Shown: positions 8,906 to 18,381, counted from the first letter of the stretch. The stretch is 64,000 bases of DNA from Sphingomonas sp. TZW2008 (GCF_002117915.1 NZ_BDJB01000008.1:186001-250000); one strand, 5' to 3'. Numbers and translations: made by a program. Notes: a model not told the origin generated them from the sequence alone.

Positions 8906-10219
8906 ATGCCGCGCCGCATGTATCACGATGCCGCGCTCGCCGCCGCCGTCCACGCCGATCCCCGGCCCGCATCGGCGGTATCGCGCGGCGTCGGTCTCGC
9001 GGGGCTCGCGGGCCTGCTGGTCTGGATCGGCGTGGCGCGCGCCTATGGCATGGACGGGCCATATGCGGGGCTGATGAACCTCGTCGCCTGCGCCCTGCCG
9101 ATGGTGCTGTGGTCTCTGCTGGTCGACAAAGTCCACCGCCATCCGTCGACCGGCCTCGATTGGGAACACCCGCAGCCGTGGCGCGCGACGCTCGACGTCA
9201 GCCTCGTCAAGCTCGTCGGGCTGTGGACCACCTGGGCGGGGATCGCGCTGATCTACGCCACCGGCCGTTTCTACTGGGACGGCAATTACCTGTTCGCGAT
9301 GTGGTGCTTCACCACCGCCGCGCCGTGGCTCGTCGCCGCGTCGATCCCGTACGTACTGTGGCTCGATCGACGCCTGGTGGAGCCGCGCGACGGCGCCTGG
9401 GCGCTCGGTGCGTGGGTGACGCATACCGCGCCGATCGACGGCGCGGCGATCGCCGGCCATCTGCGTGCGTGGGGCGTCAAGGCGTTCTTCCTCGCCTTCA
9501 TGCTCGCGATCGTGCCGCCGGGCTTCGCCGAGTTCATCCGCACGCCCACGTTCGGCATCCTCGCCGATCCGGTGCGCCTGACGAACTGGCTCATCACGCT
9601 GATGTTCGTCATCGACGTCGCCTTCGCCACCGTCGGCTACATGCTGACGATGCGCCCGCTCGACGCGCATATCCGCAGTGCGAACCCCTATGCCGCGGGC
9701 TGGATGGCGGCGCTGATCTGCTATCCGCCGTTCATCCTGATGAACGAGGGCGGGCCGCTCGACTATCATCCCGGCACCGCCGATTGGACTTACTGGTTTG
9801 CCGGTCACCCGCTCGCGCTGGCGGTCGTCGGCGCGGTGCTTGTCGGCCTCACCGCCATCTACGCCTGGGCGACGGTCGCGTTCGGGCTGCGCTTTTCGAA
9901 CCTCACGCATCGCGGCGTCATCACGCACGGCCCCTACGCCTGGTCGCGCCACCCGGCATATCTGTCGAAGAACCTGTTCTGGTGGCTCTCGACCATCCCC
10001 ATCCTGTCGACCGGATCGCTGGTCGACATGGTGCGCGCGACGGTGCTGCTCTGCGTCGTTAGCGGCGTCTATTACTGGCGCGCCCGCACGGAGGAACGGC
10101 ATTTGTCCGAGGACGCGCACTACCGCGCGTACAGCGACTGGATGATGCGCAACGGCGCCGTCCCGCGCTTCTTCCAGCGCTTCATCGGCCGGCCCGCGCC
10201 GCGCGCCGCGGCAACCTGA
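8906..10219 (+). CDS. ICMT/PEMT-like membrane methyltransferase
   Basis: Polytopic membrane protein of about 437 residues from the ATG at 8906; a TTG at 8861 and another ATG at 8918 are alternatives. About nine hydrophobic segments are visible. The C-terminal part has the isoprenylcysteine/phospholipid methyltransferase pattern: GVITHGPYAWSRHPAYLSKN followed about 60 residues later by RTEERHLSED, the expected SAM-binding elements. The long N-terminal membrane part (about 250 residues) is unusual for the core family. The methyl acceptor is unknown; a lipid or membrane-bound small molecule is most likely. Confidence 0.75.
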   Translation: MPRRMYHDAALAAAVHADPRPASAVSRGVGLAGLAGLLVWIGVARAYGMDGPYAGLMNLVACALPMVLWSLLVDKVHRHPSTGLDWEHPQPWRATLDVSLVKLVGLWTTWAGIALIYATGRFYWDGNYLFAMWCFTTAAPWLVAASIPYVLWLDRRLVEPRDGAWALGAWVTHTAPIDGAAIAGHLRAWGVKAFFLAFMLAIVPPGFAEFIRTPTFGILADPVRLTNWLITLMFVIDVAFATVGYMLTMRPLDAHIRSANPYAAGWMAALICYPPFILMNEGGPLDYHPGTADWTYWFAGHPLALAVVGAVLVGLTAIYAWATVAFGLRFSNLTHRGVITHGPYAWSRHPAYLSKNLFWWLSTIPILSTGSLVDMVRATVLLCVVSGVYYWRARTEERHLSEDAHYRAYSDWMMRNGAVPRFFQRFIGRPAPRAAAT

Positions 10220-10323
10220 CCGTTCCAACCGCCGTTCGTCGTACGCAAAGGCGGCGGCGTGGACAGTACATCGAGCGCTAGCTATCGCTGCCGATGGGGC
10301 ACGGCGCCCCGCCGGATCGCCTC

Positions 10324-12468
10324 ATGCCTCGCTTCATCCTGCACATCGGCACCCATAAGACGGGAACCTCGGCCTTCCAGCAGTGGGCGACGCGCAACCG
10401 CGCGGCACTGCTCGACGCGGGCTTCCTGTACCCCGAAACCGGCGCGACGGCCGACGGCAACCACCACGCGCTGTCGCTCGCGCTCGCTGGCGGCGAGATC
10501 GACGACGATCGACGCGGGCAGCTCCTGCGGCAATTCGATCAAGAGCGGCGCCCCGTGCCGGATCACACGGTGCTGATCTCCGCCGAGACAATGTCGACGG
10601 TGCGCTTCTTCCCCCTCCTGCCGACGCTGCGTGCCTCAATAGAGGAGCGCGGTGGCAGCGATTTGATCGCGATCGTCGCGGTGCGCGACCAATTGTCATG
10701 GCGCAACTCGTGCTACGCGCAGATGCGCGAGACGCTAACTGCCGTCCCCCCATTCGATCGCTTCTTCATGCCGGGGCCGCACGGAGTGCATAGCGGCAAC
10801 TGGGATTTTCTCGACGATCGCTACACACGCGCCGGTTTCGCTCTTCAGGCGATCCCCTGCGACGCCGCCTTCCGCCGCGACGGCGTGGTTCACGCACTGA
10901 CGCGGCTGCCATGTCTCTCGGCACTCGCCAACATCGACACCGCGGATCGGCTAGAAGCCAATCCCAGCCTCAGCGCCTTGCAATTGATTGTCGCGGACGA
11001 AGTGCGCCTTGCCGTCGCAGGCCCAAACGCGAGCGTCGATTGGCCGCTGCGCAACGTCCTCGTTCCAATCGTCATCCGCCATTCAGCCGCGCTCGCCGGG
11101 CAAGGTTTCAACGGCCATACGCCGCAATCCGCCGCAGCCTATTCGGCAATGTTCGAGGAAAGCAACGCGCGCTTTGCCGAGCGCCATTTCGGCCGCCCAT
11201 GGCACGATGTTCTACCGCCCGCGCCGCTCAAGCCCCGTTCGCCGTTCAGCATCGACGATCTGCGGCCGGGGCAGCGGCGCGCCGTATTGGCGGCAGTCGA
11301 CCGCGTGCTGAACGATCCGAAGGCTGTGAGGCGCATGGCACGGCTCGCCGCCGCATCGACCAGCGATGACACGGCGTCGGAAAATGTCGCGGTGCCGGCC
11401 AACGCCACCGCGACGCCTGCACGCCAGGGCCCGCCGGCGCGCATCCTGCTCCACGCCGGCTTTGCGAAAACGGGCACCACGGCGTTCCAAGAATCGCTCG
11501 CGACCCACCGCGCGGCGCTGCTCGAGGCGGGTTACCTCCTTCCGACCTCAGGCGTGAACGCCACCGGTAATGCGAGCACGCTTCTGACGGGGCTCGCCGG
11601 GCGGCTTACCCCGGCGCAGAATGACACGATCGCGCGGCGCTTTCACGCCGAGGTGGCCGCCCATCGAGGCGATCACGTGATCATCTCGAGTGAGTCGGTC
11701 ACCGCGCCGTTGCTCACCCCGCGTCGACGTGAGATCGCTGAGGCGCTCACCGCGAACGGCAATCCGGTGACGGTGCTGCTCGCGGTGCGGGATCAGGTGG
11801 CGCTGCTCAATTCGGCCTATGCGCAGATGCGCGCGCAATTCCACGCGCGCGATCCGTTCGAGGATTACGTCGCCAAGATCGTTGCCAACGGGCGGCTCGA
11901 CTGGCCGCAGCAGCAGGCTTCGTTCGAGGAGCTCCGGCTTGGCTTCACCCCGCTCGCCTATACGCGCGCGGTGCAGGACGAAGGCATCGTCCGCGCGCTC
12001 GCCCGCCTGCCCGAGCTTGCACCGCTCGCGCCGATCTTTGCCGATACGGCGGAGCATCGCGCGAACCGCTCGGCGGGGTGGAAGCAGCTGCTCGTCGCCG
12101 AAGCATTGCGCGCCTGGCTCGAGAGCGAGGGCCGCACGATGGTACCCGCCCAGCGCCACGCGCTGCGGAAGATCGTCGACCGGCACATGGCTGACATTCC
12201 CGATGCCCCGTTCAACGGCTTTCACCCGACGCTGCTGGCCTACGTCCGCGAGCAATACGCCGAGAGCAACGACGCCTTCGCCGCGCGCCATTTCGACACG
12301 CAATGGGCGATCCTTTTCCCGCGCACCCCGCTGCCGCCGCGCTCTCCCGCCTCGTTCGACGATCTGGCGGCCGACGTCGCGGCGCAGCTTCGCGGTGTGG
12401 TCGCCGCCTGCCGTGACGAAGCCGAGGTAAGCATCGACTGGACTACGCCGGATCGAGCGGCGGCGTGA
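10324..12468 (+). CDS. Tandem-duplicated sulfotransferase-like protein
   Basis: A 714-residue protein made of two full copies of the same domain (about residues 1-350 and 372-714). Each copy begins with a P-loop-like PAPS 5'-phosphosulfate motif (HIGTHKTGTSAFQ near residue 7; HAGFAKTGTTAFQ near 377), then a VRDQ...S element that fits the 3'-phosphate site (AVRDQLSWRNSCYAQM; AVRDQVALLNSAYAQM), then FNG, ESNxxFAxRHF and PRSPxSxDDL. The ATG at 10324 sits directly at the first domain; one at 10294 is possible. No signal peptide or membrane segment is seen. The family assignment is by motif only and the acceptor is unknown. The neighbours, a methyltransferase and proA, do not indicate the job. Confidence 0.75.
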   Translation: MPRFILHIGTHKTGTSAFQQWATRNRAALLDAGFLYPETGATADGNHHALSLALAGGEIDDDRRGQLLRQFDQERRPVPDHTVLISAETMSTVRFFPLLPTLRASIEERGGSDLIAIVAVRDQLSWRNSCYAQMRETLTAVPPFDRFFMPGPHGVHSGNWDFLDDRYTRAGFALQAIPCDAAFRRDGVVHALTRLPCLSALANIDTADRLEANPSLSALQLIVADEVRLAVAGPNASVDWPLRNVLVPIVIRHSAALAGQGFNGHTPQSAAAYSAMFEESNARFAERHFGRPWHDVLPPAPLKPRSPFSIDDLRPGQRRAVLAAVDRVLNDPKAVRRMARLAAASTSDDTASENVAVPANATATPARQGPPARILLHAGFAKTGTTAFQESLATHRAALLEAGYLLPTSGVNATGNASTLLTGLAGRLTPAQNDTIARRFHAEVAAHRGDHVIISSESVTAPLLTPRRREIAEALTANGNPVTVLLAVRDQVALLNSAYAQMRAQFHARDPFEDYVAKIVANGRLDWPQQQASFEELRLGFTPLAYTRAVQDEGIVRALARLPELAPLAPIFADTAEHRANRSAGWKQLLVAEALRAWLESEGRTMVPAQRHALRKIVDRHMADIPDAPFNGFHPTLLAYVREQYAESNDAFAARHFDTQWAILFPRTPLPPRSPASFDDLAADVAAQLRGVVAACRDEAEVSIDWTTPDRAAA

Positions 12469-12478
12469 GCGTTCGGCT

Positions 12479-13738
12479 TCAGCCGCGTACTTGCCCGCTA
12501 CCCCGGCCGACCCATTTGTAGGTCGTCAATCCTTCGAGCGCGACGGGGCCGCGCGCGTGCAGACGCCCGGTGGCAATGCCAATTTCCGCCCCCAGCCCGA
12601 ATTCGCCGCCGTCCGCAAACTGGGTCGAGGCGTTCCACAGCACGATCGCCGAGTCGACCGCCGCCAGAAAGCGCTCAGCCACTTCGGCATCCGCCGCGAC
12701 GATCGCATCGGTATGGTGCGATCCATGCCGCGCGATATGCGCCAGCGCGCCCTCCACCCCGTCGACCATCGCCACCGAGCAGATCGCGTCCAGATACTCG
12801 GTATCCCAATCCTCGTCGTGGGCGCGTGCAACACCCGTCAGCGCGACGACCCGCGCGTCGCCGCGTACGGCGCACCCTGCCTCGACGAGCGCCGCCACCA
12901 GCCCCGCAGGATCGGGATACGCCGCGTCGACCAGCAACGTTTCCATCGCCCCGCATACGCCGGTGCGGCGCATCTTGGCGTCGACGATCACGCGGCGCGC
13001 CATCGCCCGATCGGCGGAGGCATGAACGAAGACGTGATTGATGCCGTCGAGATGCGCGAGAACCGGCACGCGCGCTTCTGCCTGCACGCGCGCGACTAGG
13101 CTCTTACCGCCGCGCGGCACGATGAGGTCGATCGCGCCCGACGCCTGCAGCATCGCGCCCACCGCGGCGCGATCGGTGGTCGCGACGCGCTGCACCGCCT
13201 CGGCCGGGAGCCCGGCAGCGCTGAGGCCCGCGACGAACGCCGCGTGGATCGCGGCGTTGCTTTCCTGCGCCTCCGATCCGCCGCGCAGGATCACTGCATT
13301 GCCCGACATCACGCACAGCGCCGCGGCATCGGCGGTGACGTTGGGCCGGCTCTCGTAGATGATGCCGATGACGCCGATCGGCACCCGAACGCGCGCCAGG
13401 ACCAGGCCGTTGGGCCGCGTCGTCCGCTCGATCTCGGCGCCGACCGGATCGGCAAGCGTCGCCACCGTCGCGACGCCCTGCGCAATGGTTTCGATCCGCC
13501 CGGCGTCGAGCGCGAGGCGATCAAGCATCGCGGCGGAAAGGCCGTTGTCGCGCGCGCGCGCCATGTCGATCGCATTGGCAGCCAGGATCGTATCCGCTGC
13601 CTCACGCAGCGCGTCCGCCGCGGCGGTCAGGGCCGCGCGGCGCTGGTCGCTCGGCGACTGTGCGAGGACGGTGGCGGCACCGTGCGCATCCGCAGCCAGC
13701 GCGGCGACGAGGGCGGAGGAGGCAGCAGGATCGAGCAT
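12479..13738 (-). CDS. proA: Gamma-glutamyl phosphate reductase (proline synthesis)
   Basis: NADPH-dependent reduction of gamma-glutamyl phosphate to glutamate semialdehyde, the second step of proline synthesis, in the cytosol. At 419 residues the length is normal. The aldehyde-dehydrogenase-like catalytic cysteine is C262 in [13 protein letters not shown]. Other conserved stretches are [14 protein letters not shown] (122-135) and [12 protein letters not shown] (203-214). proB is not adjacent. The gene is tail-to-tail with the sulfotransferase-like gene, only 10 bases apart. Confidence 0.95.
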   Translation of the reverse strand: MLDPAASSALVAALAADAHGAATVLAQSPSDQRRAALTAAADALREAADTILAANAIDMARARDNGLSAAMLDRLALDAGRIETIAQGVATVATLADPVGAEIERTTRPNGLVLARVRVPIGVIGIIYESRPNVTADAAALCVMSGNAVILRGGSEAQESNAAIHAAFVAGLSAAGLPAEAVQRVATTDRAAVGAMLQASGAIDLIVPRGGKSLVARVQAEARVPVLAHLDGINHVFVHASADRAMARRVIVDAKMRRTGVCGAMETLLVDAAYPDPAGLVAALVEAGCAVRGDARVVALTGVARAHDEDWDTEYLDAICSVAMVDGVEGALAHIARHGSHHTDAIVAADAEVAERFLAAVDSAIVLWNASTQFADGGEFGLGAEIGIATGRLHARGPVALEGLTTYKWVGRGSGQVRG

Positions 13739-13846
13739 GGTGCCTGCGGTAGCATCACCGCGCCGCGCCAGCGAGTCGCGAGCCCATCGCGCAGATTTTC
13801 GCTGCCGGCCTGCTGCGTCGGTCGCGAGGCTTCCTATATCCTCGGC

Positions 13847-14344
13847 ATGACCAGCCTGTACGATCGCCGCTCGACGCTTGCCGCTATCGGAGCCGGCGGC
13901 GTCGCCGCCATCTTGACCGCCTGCCGCGCCGCGCCGGCCGATGCCGCCGCCGGCAATTTCCCCTATCGCCTATCCGACAAGCAGTGGCGTGCGAAACTGT
14001 CGCCTGCGGCGTATCGTGTGCTGCGGGAGGAGGATACCGAACGGCCCTTCACCAGCCCGCTCAACAAGGAGAAGCGCGCCGGTACCTTCGCGTGCGCCGG
14101 ATGCGGCCAGCCGCTGTTCGCGTCCAAGACGAAGTTCGAGAGCGGCACCGGCTGGCCGAGCTTTTGGGCACCGCTGCAGCGCGCCGTGGGGACAACGACC
14201 GACACCACGCTCGGCATGACGCGCACCGAAGTGCATTGCAGCCGCTGCGGCGGGCATTTGGGCCACGTGTTCGACGACGGGCCCCCGCCGACGGGTAAGC
14301 GCTACTGCATGAACGGCGTCGCGCTGAGCTTCCGCGCGACCTGA
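13847..14344 (+). CDS. msrB: Peptide-methionine (R)-S-oxide reductase, exported
   Basis: Reduces methionine-(R)-sulfoxide in proteins. The 165 residues from the ATG at 13847 carry an N-terminal export signal with a twin arginine ([11 protein letters not shown], residues 5-15) and a lipobox-like ILTAC ending at C26, suggesting a Tat-exported and perhaps lipid-anchored form. The catalytic domain has zinc cysteines C83/C86 (CAGC) and C131/C134 (CSRC) and catalytic C154 in GKRYCMNG. The upstream open frame overlaps proA and is not used. Most MsrB proteins are cytosolic, so the signal is notable. Confidence 0.9.
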   Translation: MTSLYDRRSTLAAIGAGGVAAILTACRAAPADAAAGNFPYRLSDKQWRAKLSPAAYRVLREEDTERPFTSPLNKEKRAGTFACAGCGQPLFASKTKFESGTGWPSFWAPLQRAVGTTTDTTLGMTRTEVHCSRCGGHLGHVFDDGPPPTGKRYCMNGVALSFRAT

Positions 14345-14362
14345 CGCCGCGCGCTGCTCGGC

Positions 14363-14947
14363 TTACTGGGAGATCGCAACCGCGCCCTTCATCGGCACGG
14401 CGGCGGCGGTCGCAATCGAGAGGTTCGCGAGACGCGTCTCGTCGTCGCTGCCCCGCGCGATCACCGGTGCTTCGTTCGGCGCGAGCAGCGGCGCATGATC
14501 GCTGTAGATGAAGCCGTTGGTGGGATAGCTCGACGTGCCGAGCCCACCCTGCGGCGCATACCACACCTTGACCATGCTCCAGTCGCCCGCCGCCGACACG
14601 TCGATCGCACGCACGTCGCGCTCGATCCCGCCGCGGCGCGACCAATTGGCGTGCGTCAGCAAGACTTCGCGGTCGCTGACGATACGGCTGACCATCGCGA
14701 CGTGGCCGACGCGCATGCGGCGGGTCGGCTGAAAGGAGAGCACCGCGCCGACCTTGGGCGTCTCGCCGCGGGCGTAGCGGCCGGCGGCCTGGCCCCACCA
14801 GGTGTTGGCATTGCCGCGGATCTGAATGCCCGAAATCTCGCGTGCATAGGGTGCACACTGCCAGAACTGGGCGTTGGCCGCGGTCGCCGTCGTCAGGCCG
14901 CACGCTGCCACCAGCGCGAAACGCGCTGCAAAATTCTTGAAAGTCAC
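14363..14947 (-). CDS. Secreted CHAP-domain amidase/peptidase
   Basis: A 194-residue exported protein; the signal peptide ends near TTATAANA|QF. It has a CHAP (NlpC/P60-like) fold pattern with the catalytic cysteine in WQCAPYAREISG (about residue 30) and the histidine in RVGHVAMVSRI (about residue 82). Such enzymes usually cleave peptidoglycan peptides or amide bonds. The start is a GTG at 14945-14947 with a six-G run 5 bases upstream, and that run can pair with an upstream C-run (separate entry). It is tail-to-tail with msrB. Confidence 0.82.
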   Translation of the reverse strand: MTFKNFAARFALVAACGLTTATAANAQFWQCAPYAREISGIQIRGNANTWWGQAAGRYARGETPKVGAVLSFQPTRRMRVGHVAMVSRIVSDREVLLTHANWSRRGGIERDVRAIDVSAAGDWSMVKVWYAPQGGLGTSSYPTNGFIYSDHAPLLAPNEAPVIARGSDDETRLANLSIATAAAVPMKGAVAISQ

Positions 14948-14996
14948 TGCGACCCCCCGGTCAACGGATGTCTGTTGCAGTCCGGCTACGGGGGGT
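14948..14996 (-). promoter_or_regulatory. Possible hairpin masking the CHAP gene ribosome binding site
   Basis: Just upstream of the GTG start, the run ACCCCCCG/CGGGGGGT forms a perfect 8-bp inverted repeat (14952-14959 and 14989-14996) with a 29-base loop. On the mRNA the G-rich arm lies 5 bases before the start codon and is the best ribosome-binding candidate, so the stem would hide it. Control of translation is an inference. Confidence 0.4.
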
Positions 14997-15044
14997 TGGA
15001 AACAAAGGAAATAGCGGCGGGAACCAAAGCCGATGAACGGTGTT

Positions 15045-15078
15045 GCCGCGCCGACGAACTGCCGGCGCGGCCGTTTTT
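15045..15078. terminator. Hairpin after the transporter gene
   Basis: Perfect 9-bp GC-rich repeat GCCGCGCCG/CGGCGCGGC with a 9-base loop, starting 12 bases after the transporter stop codon. The T-tract (CGTTTTT) is on the plus-strand side, so it looks like a terminator for plus-strand transcription, while for the minus-strand transporter gene the U-tract is missing. It may act in both directions. Confidence 0.5.
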
Positions 15079-15082
15079 CGGG

Positions 15083-16615
15083 TCAGGGAACCGGGTCGAT
15101 CCGCTCCGAATCCAGCGCCTGCATGCGTAGCGCCTCAAGCCGGGCGCTGTGTTCCGCGCGTCCGAACGGGAAGGCGCGATAGGTCAGGGCCGCGATCAGC
15201 GCGAGGCTGGTAGCGGTGATGATGTAGATGATCGTCAGGCGGTCGACCACTTCGACGGGCACCTGCCCCGGCACGGCCTTCTCCGGGAAGCCGGCGATCG
15301 CCAGGATCAAGCCGGTCACGAAGATCCCGACGCCGCTGGTGCACTTCTGGATGAAGAAGCCGCCGGCGAAGAACACCCCTTCGGAGCGGCGACCGGTGCG
15401 CTGCTCCGAATCCTCCACCACGTCGGCCATCATCGATGCGCCGAGGATGTGCGCCGTAACGCCGGCCGCGGTGCCGGCGGCGAGGAAGCCGAACAGCAGC
15501 GGCAGCATTGCGGCATCGCCGACCTTCGGAAAAAGACCGGCAAGTCGCAACCAATAGGGCGCCGTGCCGATGACAATCGCGATGATCGCCGCCGTCGACG
15601 CCGCCTTGGGCTTGCTCGTCACCTGCCCGAGCTTGGGCGCGAGCACGAACGCGACCAGCACGCCACCGAACAGCACGAAGCTGAGCGGCACGAACGTCGG
15701 CAGCGTCAGCCCGAGGATAGTCACCGTCGTGAAGCGCCAGACGTAGGTGTAGAGATAGTTGGAGATCGCGTAGGTGATCCCCTGGTTGGTATAGACGAAC
15801 AGCCCGGCGACCATCAGGATCACGAAAGCGCGGTTCTTCAGCGTCTCGACGAGCTCCTTGAAGTTCTTCGCCAGCGACTGTTTCTCGATCGCCGGATTGG
15901 GCAGGTTGGGGATCTCGCGATGCGTGCCCATCGCCGACGTCAGGATCGCAAAGCCCATGAACAATGCGCCCGCGATGGCGAATCCCTTGTAGCCCTCGCG
16001 ATTGAGCAACCCGTTGGGGAATTCGGGCGTGGGCGACAAGAAGATCCAATAGGCGCCGATCAGCATGATCAACCCCCCGGCCCAGCCGAACAGGTAGCGA
16101 TACGCCATGATCCGCGTCCGCTCGTCGTAATCGGTGCTCAGCTCGGCGGCCATCGCCTGGCTCGGCACTTCATACGCGCTCACCGCGCTGCGGACGAGAA
16201 CGGCGGCAACGAATAGCCAACCGAGGATTGCAGTCTGCGACGATTGCGGCGGGTTCCACAAGAGCACCCAACCGAGCATGATCGGCAATGCCGCGCCGTA
16301 GAGCCATGGATGCCGCCGGCCCCAGCGCGTCCGCGTGCGATCGGACAGGAAGCCGACCGTCGGGTCGACGAAGGCGTCGATGACCAGCGCGAGCATGATG
16401 ACGAAGCCGACCGTCGCCGCCGGCACGCCGATCACCTGGTTGTAGAAGAGCAGCAGGAACGTGCCGAACCCCGAGTCCTTGACGCCATAGGCCGCCGCGC
16501 CGAAGCCGTAGCTCGCCATCGTGCCCGTGCGCAGGCGCCGTGCGGGCGGCGGCGCACCCGTTGCCGTAGTAGTGCCCAGATCCGCCGCCGCGCCGCTCGC
16601 GATCGACGCGTTCAC
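15083..16615 (-). CDS. GPH-type cation symporter (MFS fold)
   Basis: Inner-membrane secondary transporter of 510 residues with about 12 hydrophobic segments. The signature DAFVDPTVGFLSDRTRTRWG followed by RRHPW is typical of the glycoside-pentoside-hexuronide:cation symporter family. The chosen start is the GTG at 16613-16615, which overlaps the TAG stop of the upstream SDR gene by one base and has GGAGG 7 bases before it, inside the SDR coding end. The two genes are therefore translationally coupled. Transport of a sugar or small polar catabolite is likely, but the substrate is not readable. Confidence 0.82.
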   Translation of the reverse strand: MNASIASGAAADLGTTTATGAPPPARRLRTGTMASYGFGAAAYGVKDSGFGTFLLLFYNQVIGVPAATVGFVIMLALVIDAFVDPTVGFLSDRTRTRWGRRHPWLYGAALPIMLGWVLLWNPPQSSQTAILGWLFVAAVLVRSAVSAYEVPSQAMAAELSTDYDERTRIMAYRYLFGWAGGLIMLIGAYWIFLSPTPEFPNGLLNREGYKGFAIAGALFMGFAILTSAMGTHREIPNLPNPAIEKQSLAKNFKELVETLKNRAFVILMVAGLFVYTNQGITYAISNYLYTYVWRFTTVTILGLTLPTFVPLSFVLFGGVLVAFVLAPKLGQVTSKPKAASTAAIIAIVIGTAPYWLRLAGLFPKVGDAAMLPLLFGFLAAGTAAGVTAHILGASMMADVVEDSEQRTGRRSEGVFFAGGFFIQKCTSGVGIFVTGLILAIAGFPEKAVPGQVPVEVVDRLTIIYIITATSLALIAALTYRAFPFGRAEHSARLEALRMQALDSERIDPVP

Positions 16616-17439
16616 TAAAACGCCTCCAATGCGGCGAAGAGCCCGGGCTGCTCTGGATCCCAGCTCTGCCGTGTTCCGATCGTGATACCGCCGTCGACGA
16701 CAAGGTGGGTGCCGGTAATGAAGCCTGCGTCGTCGCTGAGCAGGAAGGTGACGGCGGCGGCGATATCCTCGGGCCGGCCGGCGCGCGCGACGGGCTGCGC
16801 CTTGGCGGCAACCTGCGCGATCACTTCGTTGGCGGCGGCGCGCTTGTCTTCCGCGACGTCGAGGTGGCGAGTGAAGATGTTGGTGGTGATGAAACCGGGA
16901 ATCACCGCGTTGACGCGGACATTGCTCTTGGCGAGGTCGGCGGCGGCAAGCTTCGACAGATGGAGAACACCGGCCTTGGCGGTGGAATAGGCGATCGGGG
17001 CATAGCCGGTGCCGAGTGCCGAGACCGACGACGTGTTGACGATTGCGCCCTTGCCGCGCTTCGCCATGATCGGCGCGGCGTAACGGATGCCGAGCGCGAC
17101 CGAGCGCAACAGCAAGTTCTGCGTACGGTCCCAATCGTCGGGCGCGATCTCGTCGATCTTCTCGGGCGCACCGCCTGCGCCCGCATTGTTGAACAGCACG
17201 TCGAGTCCGCCCGCCGCATCTGGCGCCTCGATCAGCGAACGAATATCGTCGGCATTGGTCACGTCGCAGCGCTGAAAGTGGATCTTGCCGTTCGACGTCT
17301 CGGCGATTTCGCGCCCTGCCGCCTCGTCGATATCGCCGATCCACACCTCGGCGCCCTCCTCGGCCAGCCGCAGCGCAGTTGCGCGCCCGATCCCCGAAGC
17401 GCCGCCCGTGACGACGGCACGCTTACCCGAAAAGCGCAT
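16615..17439 (-). CDS. Short-chain dehydrogenase/reductase
   Basis: NAD(P)-dependent oxidoreductase of 274 residues with a classical SDR layout: cofactor motif TGGASGIGRA (12-21), NNAG (about 87-90), catalytic Ser in NTSSVSAL, YxxxK in AYSTAKAG (about 153-160), and a C-terminal GTHLVVDGG. An aspartate in GDIDEAAG after the second strand suggests a preference for NAD(H). It heads an operon with the transporter and is divergent from a second SDR gene, so it may oxidise or reduce the transported compound. Confidence 0.88.
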   Translation of the reverse strand: MRFSGKRAVVTGGASGIGRATALRLAEEGAEVWIGDIDEAAGREIAETSNGKIHFQRCDVTNADDIRSLIEAPDAAGGLDVLFNNAGAGGAPEKIDEIAPDDWDRTQNLLLRSVALGIRYAAPIMAKRGKGAIVNTSSVSALGTGYAPIAYSTAKAGVLHLSKLAAADLAKSNVRVNAVIPGFITTNIFTRHLDVAEDKRAAANEVIAQVAAKAQPVARAGRPEDIAAAVTFLLSDDAGFITGTHLVVDGGITIGTRQSWDPEQPGLFAALEAF

Positions 17440-17584
17440 CCTCTTGTCCTAACTTTTAGCTGTTTTCGGCAGCATAGTATGGCCGGCGCCTTCGTCAATC
17501 ATAACCGGTTCGAATTTTCGGTAGGGTGTTGTCGCGCCTGCGACCGGGCGATAGGCGATGCACGATTATCCGGGAGAGACGACG

Positions 17585-18373
17585 ATGAGCTTCGCCAATC
17601 TGTTTAGCCTTGAGGGCAAGATCGCGCTGGTGACGGGCGGCAGCCGCGGGATCGGCAAGATCATCGCCAAAGGCTTCATCGAGCAGGGCGCCACCGTTTA
17701 CATCTCGTCGCGCAAGGCGGCGGCGTGCGAGGAGACCGTTGCCGAGCTCGGCCCCAAGTGCATCGCGCTGCCGCAGGACGTGTCGACCGTCGAGGGCTGC
17801 AAGGCGCTGGCGGCGGCGTTCGCCGAGCGCGAACAGCGGCTCGACATCCTCGTCAACAATGCCGGCGCGGCGTGGGGCGTCCCGTTCGAGGAATTTCCCG
17901 AAAGCGGCTGGGACAAGGTGATGGACCTCAACGTCAAGTCGCCGTTCTTCCTGACGCAGGCGCTGCACGGGCCGCTGAAGGCGGAGGCAAGCCACGACAA
18001 GCCGTCCAAGGTGATCAACATAACCTCGATCGACGGCCTGCGGCTCAACCCGTGGGACACGTACAGCTACCATGCGTCGAAGGCGGCGCTGATCTATCTC
18101 ACCAAGCGGATGGCAGCGCGGCTGATCAAGGACGGGATCATCGTCACCAGCCTCGCGCCCGGCGCGTTTGCGAGCGAGATGAACCGCGCCGCCCGCGATC
18201 ACGGCGACGCGGTGGCGAAGGGCATTCCGATGCGGCGGATCGGCAACGAGGCCGACATGGCGGGCGCGGCGATCTTCCTCGCCAGCCGGGCGAGCGATTA
18301 TGTCGTTGGCGACACGCTGGTGGTCGATGGCGGCGTCGTCAACGCGTCGCTCGGCACCAGCCTCGACGCCTGA
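17585..18373 (+). CDS. Short-chain dehydrogenase/reductase
   Basis: SDR of 262 residues from the ATG at 17585, which has GGGAGAG about 6 bases upstream; an ATG at 17558 lacks one. Seen: TGGSRGIGK (17-25), NNAGAAWG (about 91-98), YSYHASKAA with the YxxxK pair, and DTLVVDGGV near the end. The arginine-rich SRKAA after the second strand favours NADP(H). It has an own promoter region shared with the divergent SDR/transporter operon and ends at a strong hairpin. Substrate unknown. Confidence 0.87.
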   Translation: MSFANLFSLEGKIALVTGGSRGIGKIIAKGFIEQGATVYISSRKAAACEETVAELGPKCIALPQDVSTVEGCKALAAAFAEREQRLDILVNNAGAAWGVPFEEFPESGWDKVMDLNVKSPFFLTQALHGPLKAEASHDKPSKVINITSIDGLRLNPWDTYSYHASKAALIYLTKRMAARLIKDGIIVTSLAPGAFASEMNRAARDHGDAVAKGIPMRRIGNEADMAGAAIFLASRASDYVVGDTLVVDGGVVNASLGTSLDA

Positions 18374-18381
18374 AACAAGAT

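Noticed and set aside
13244..13846. Upstream extension of msrB
   Set aside because: It overlaps proA on the other strand and precedes a good export signal that begins at 13847.
16616..17344. N-terminal extension of the symporter frame over the SDR gene
   Set aside because: The frame is open upstream but is Arg-rich shadow sequence; the SDR gene on the same strand in another frame has full motifs, and a GTG with a good ribosome binding site exists at 16615.
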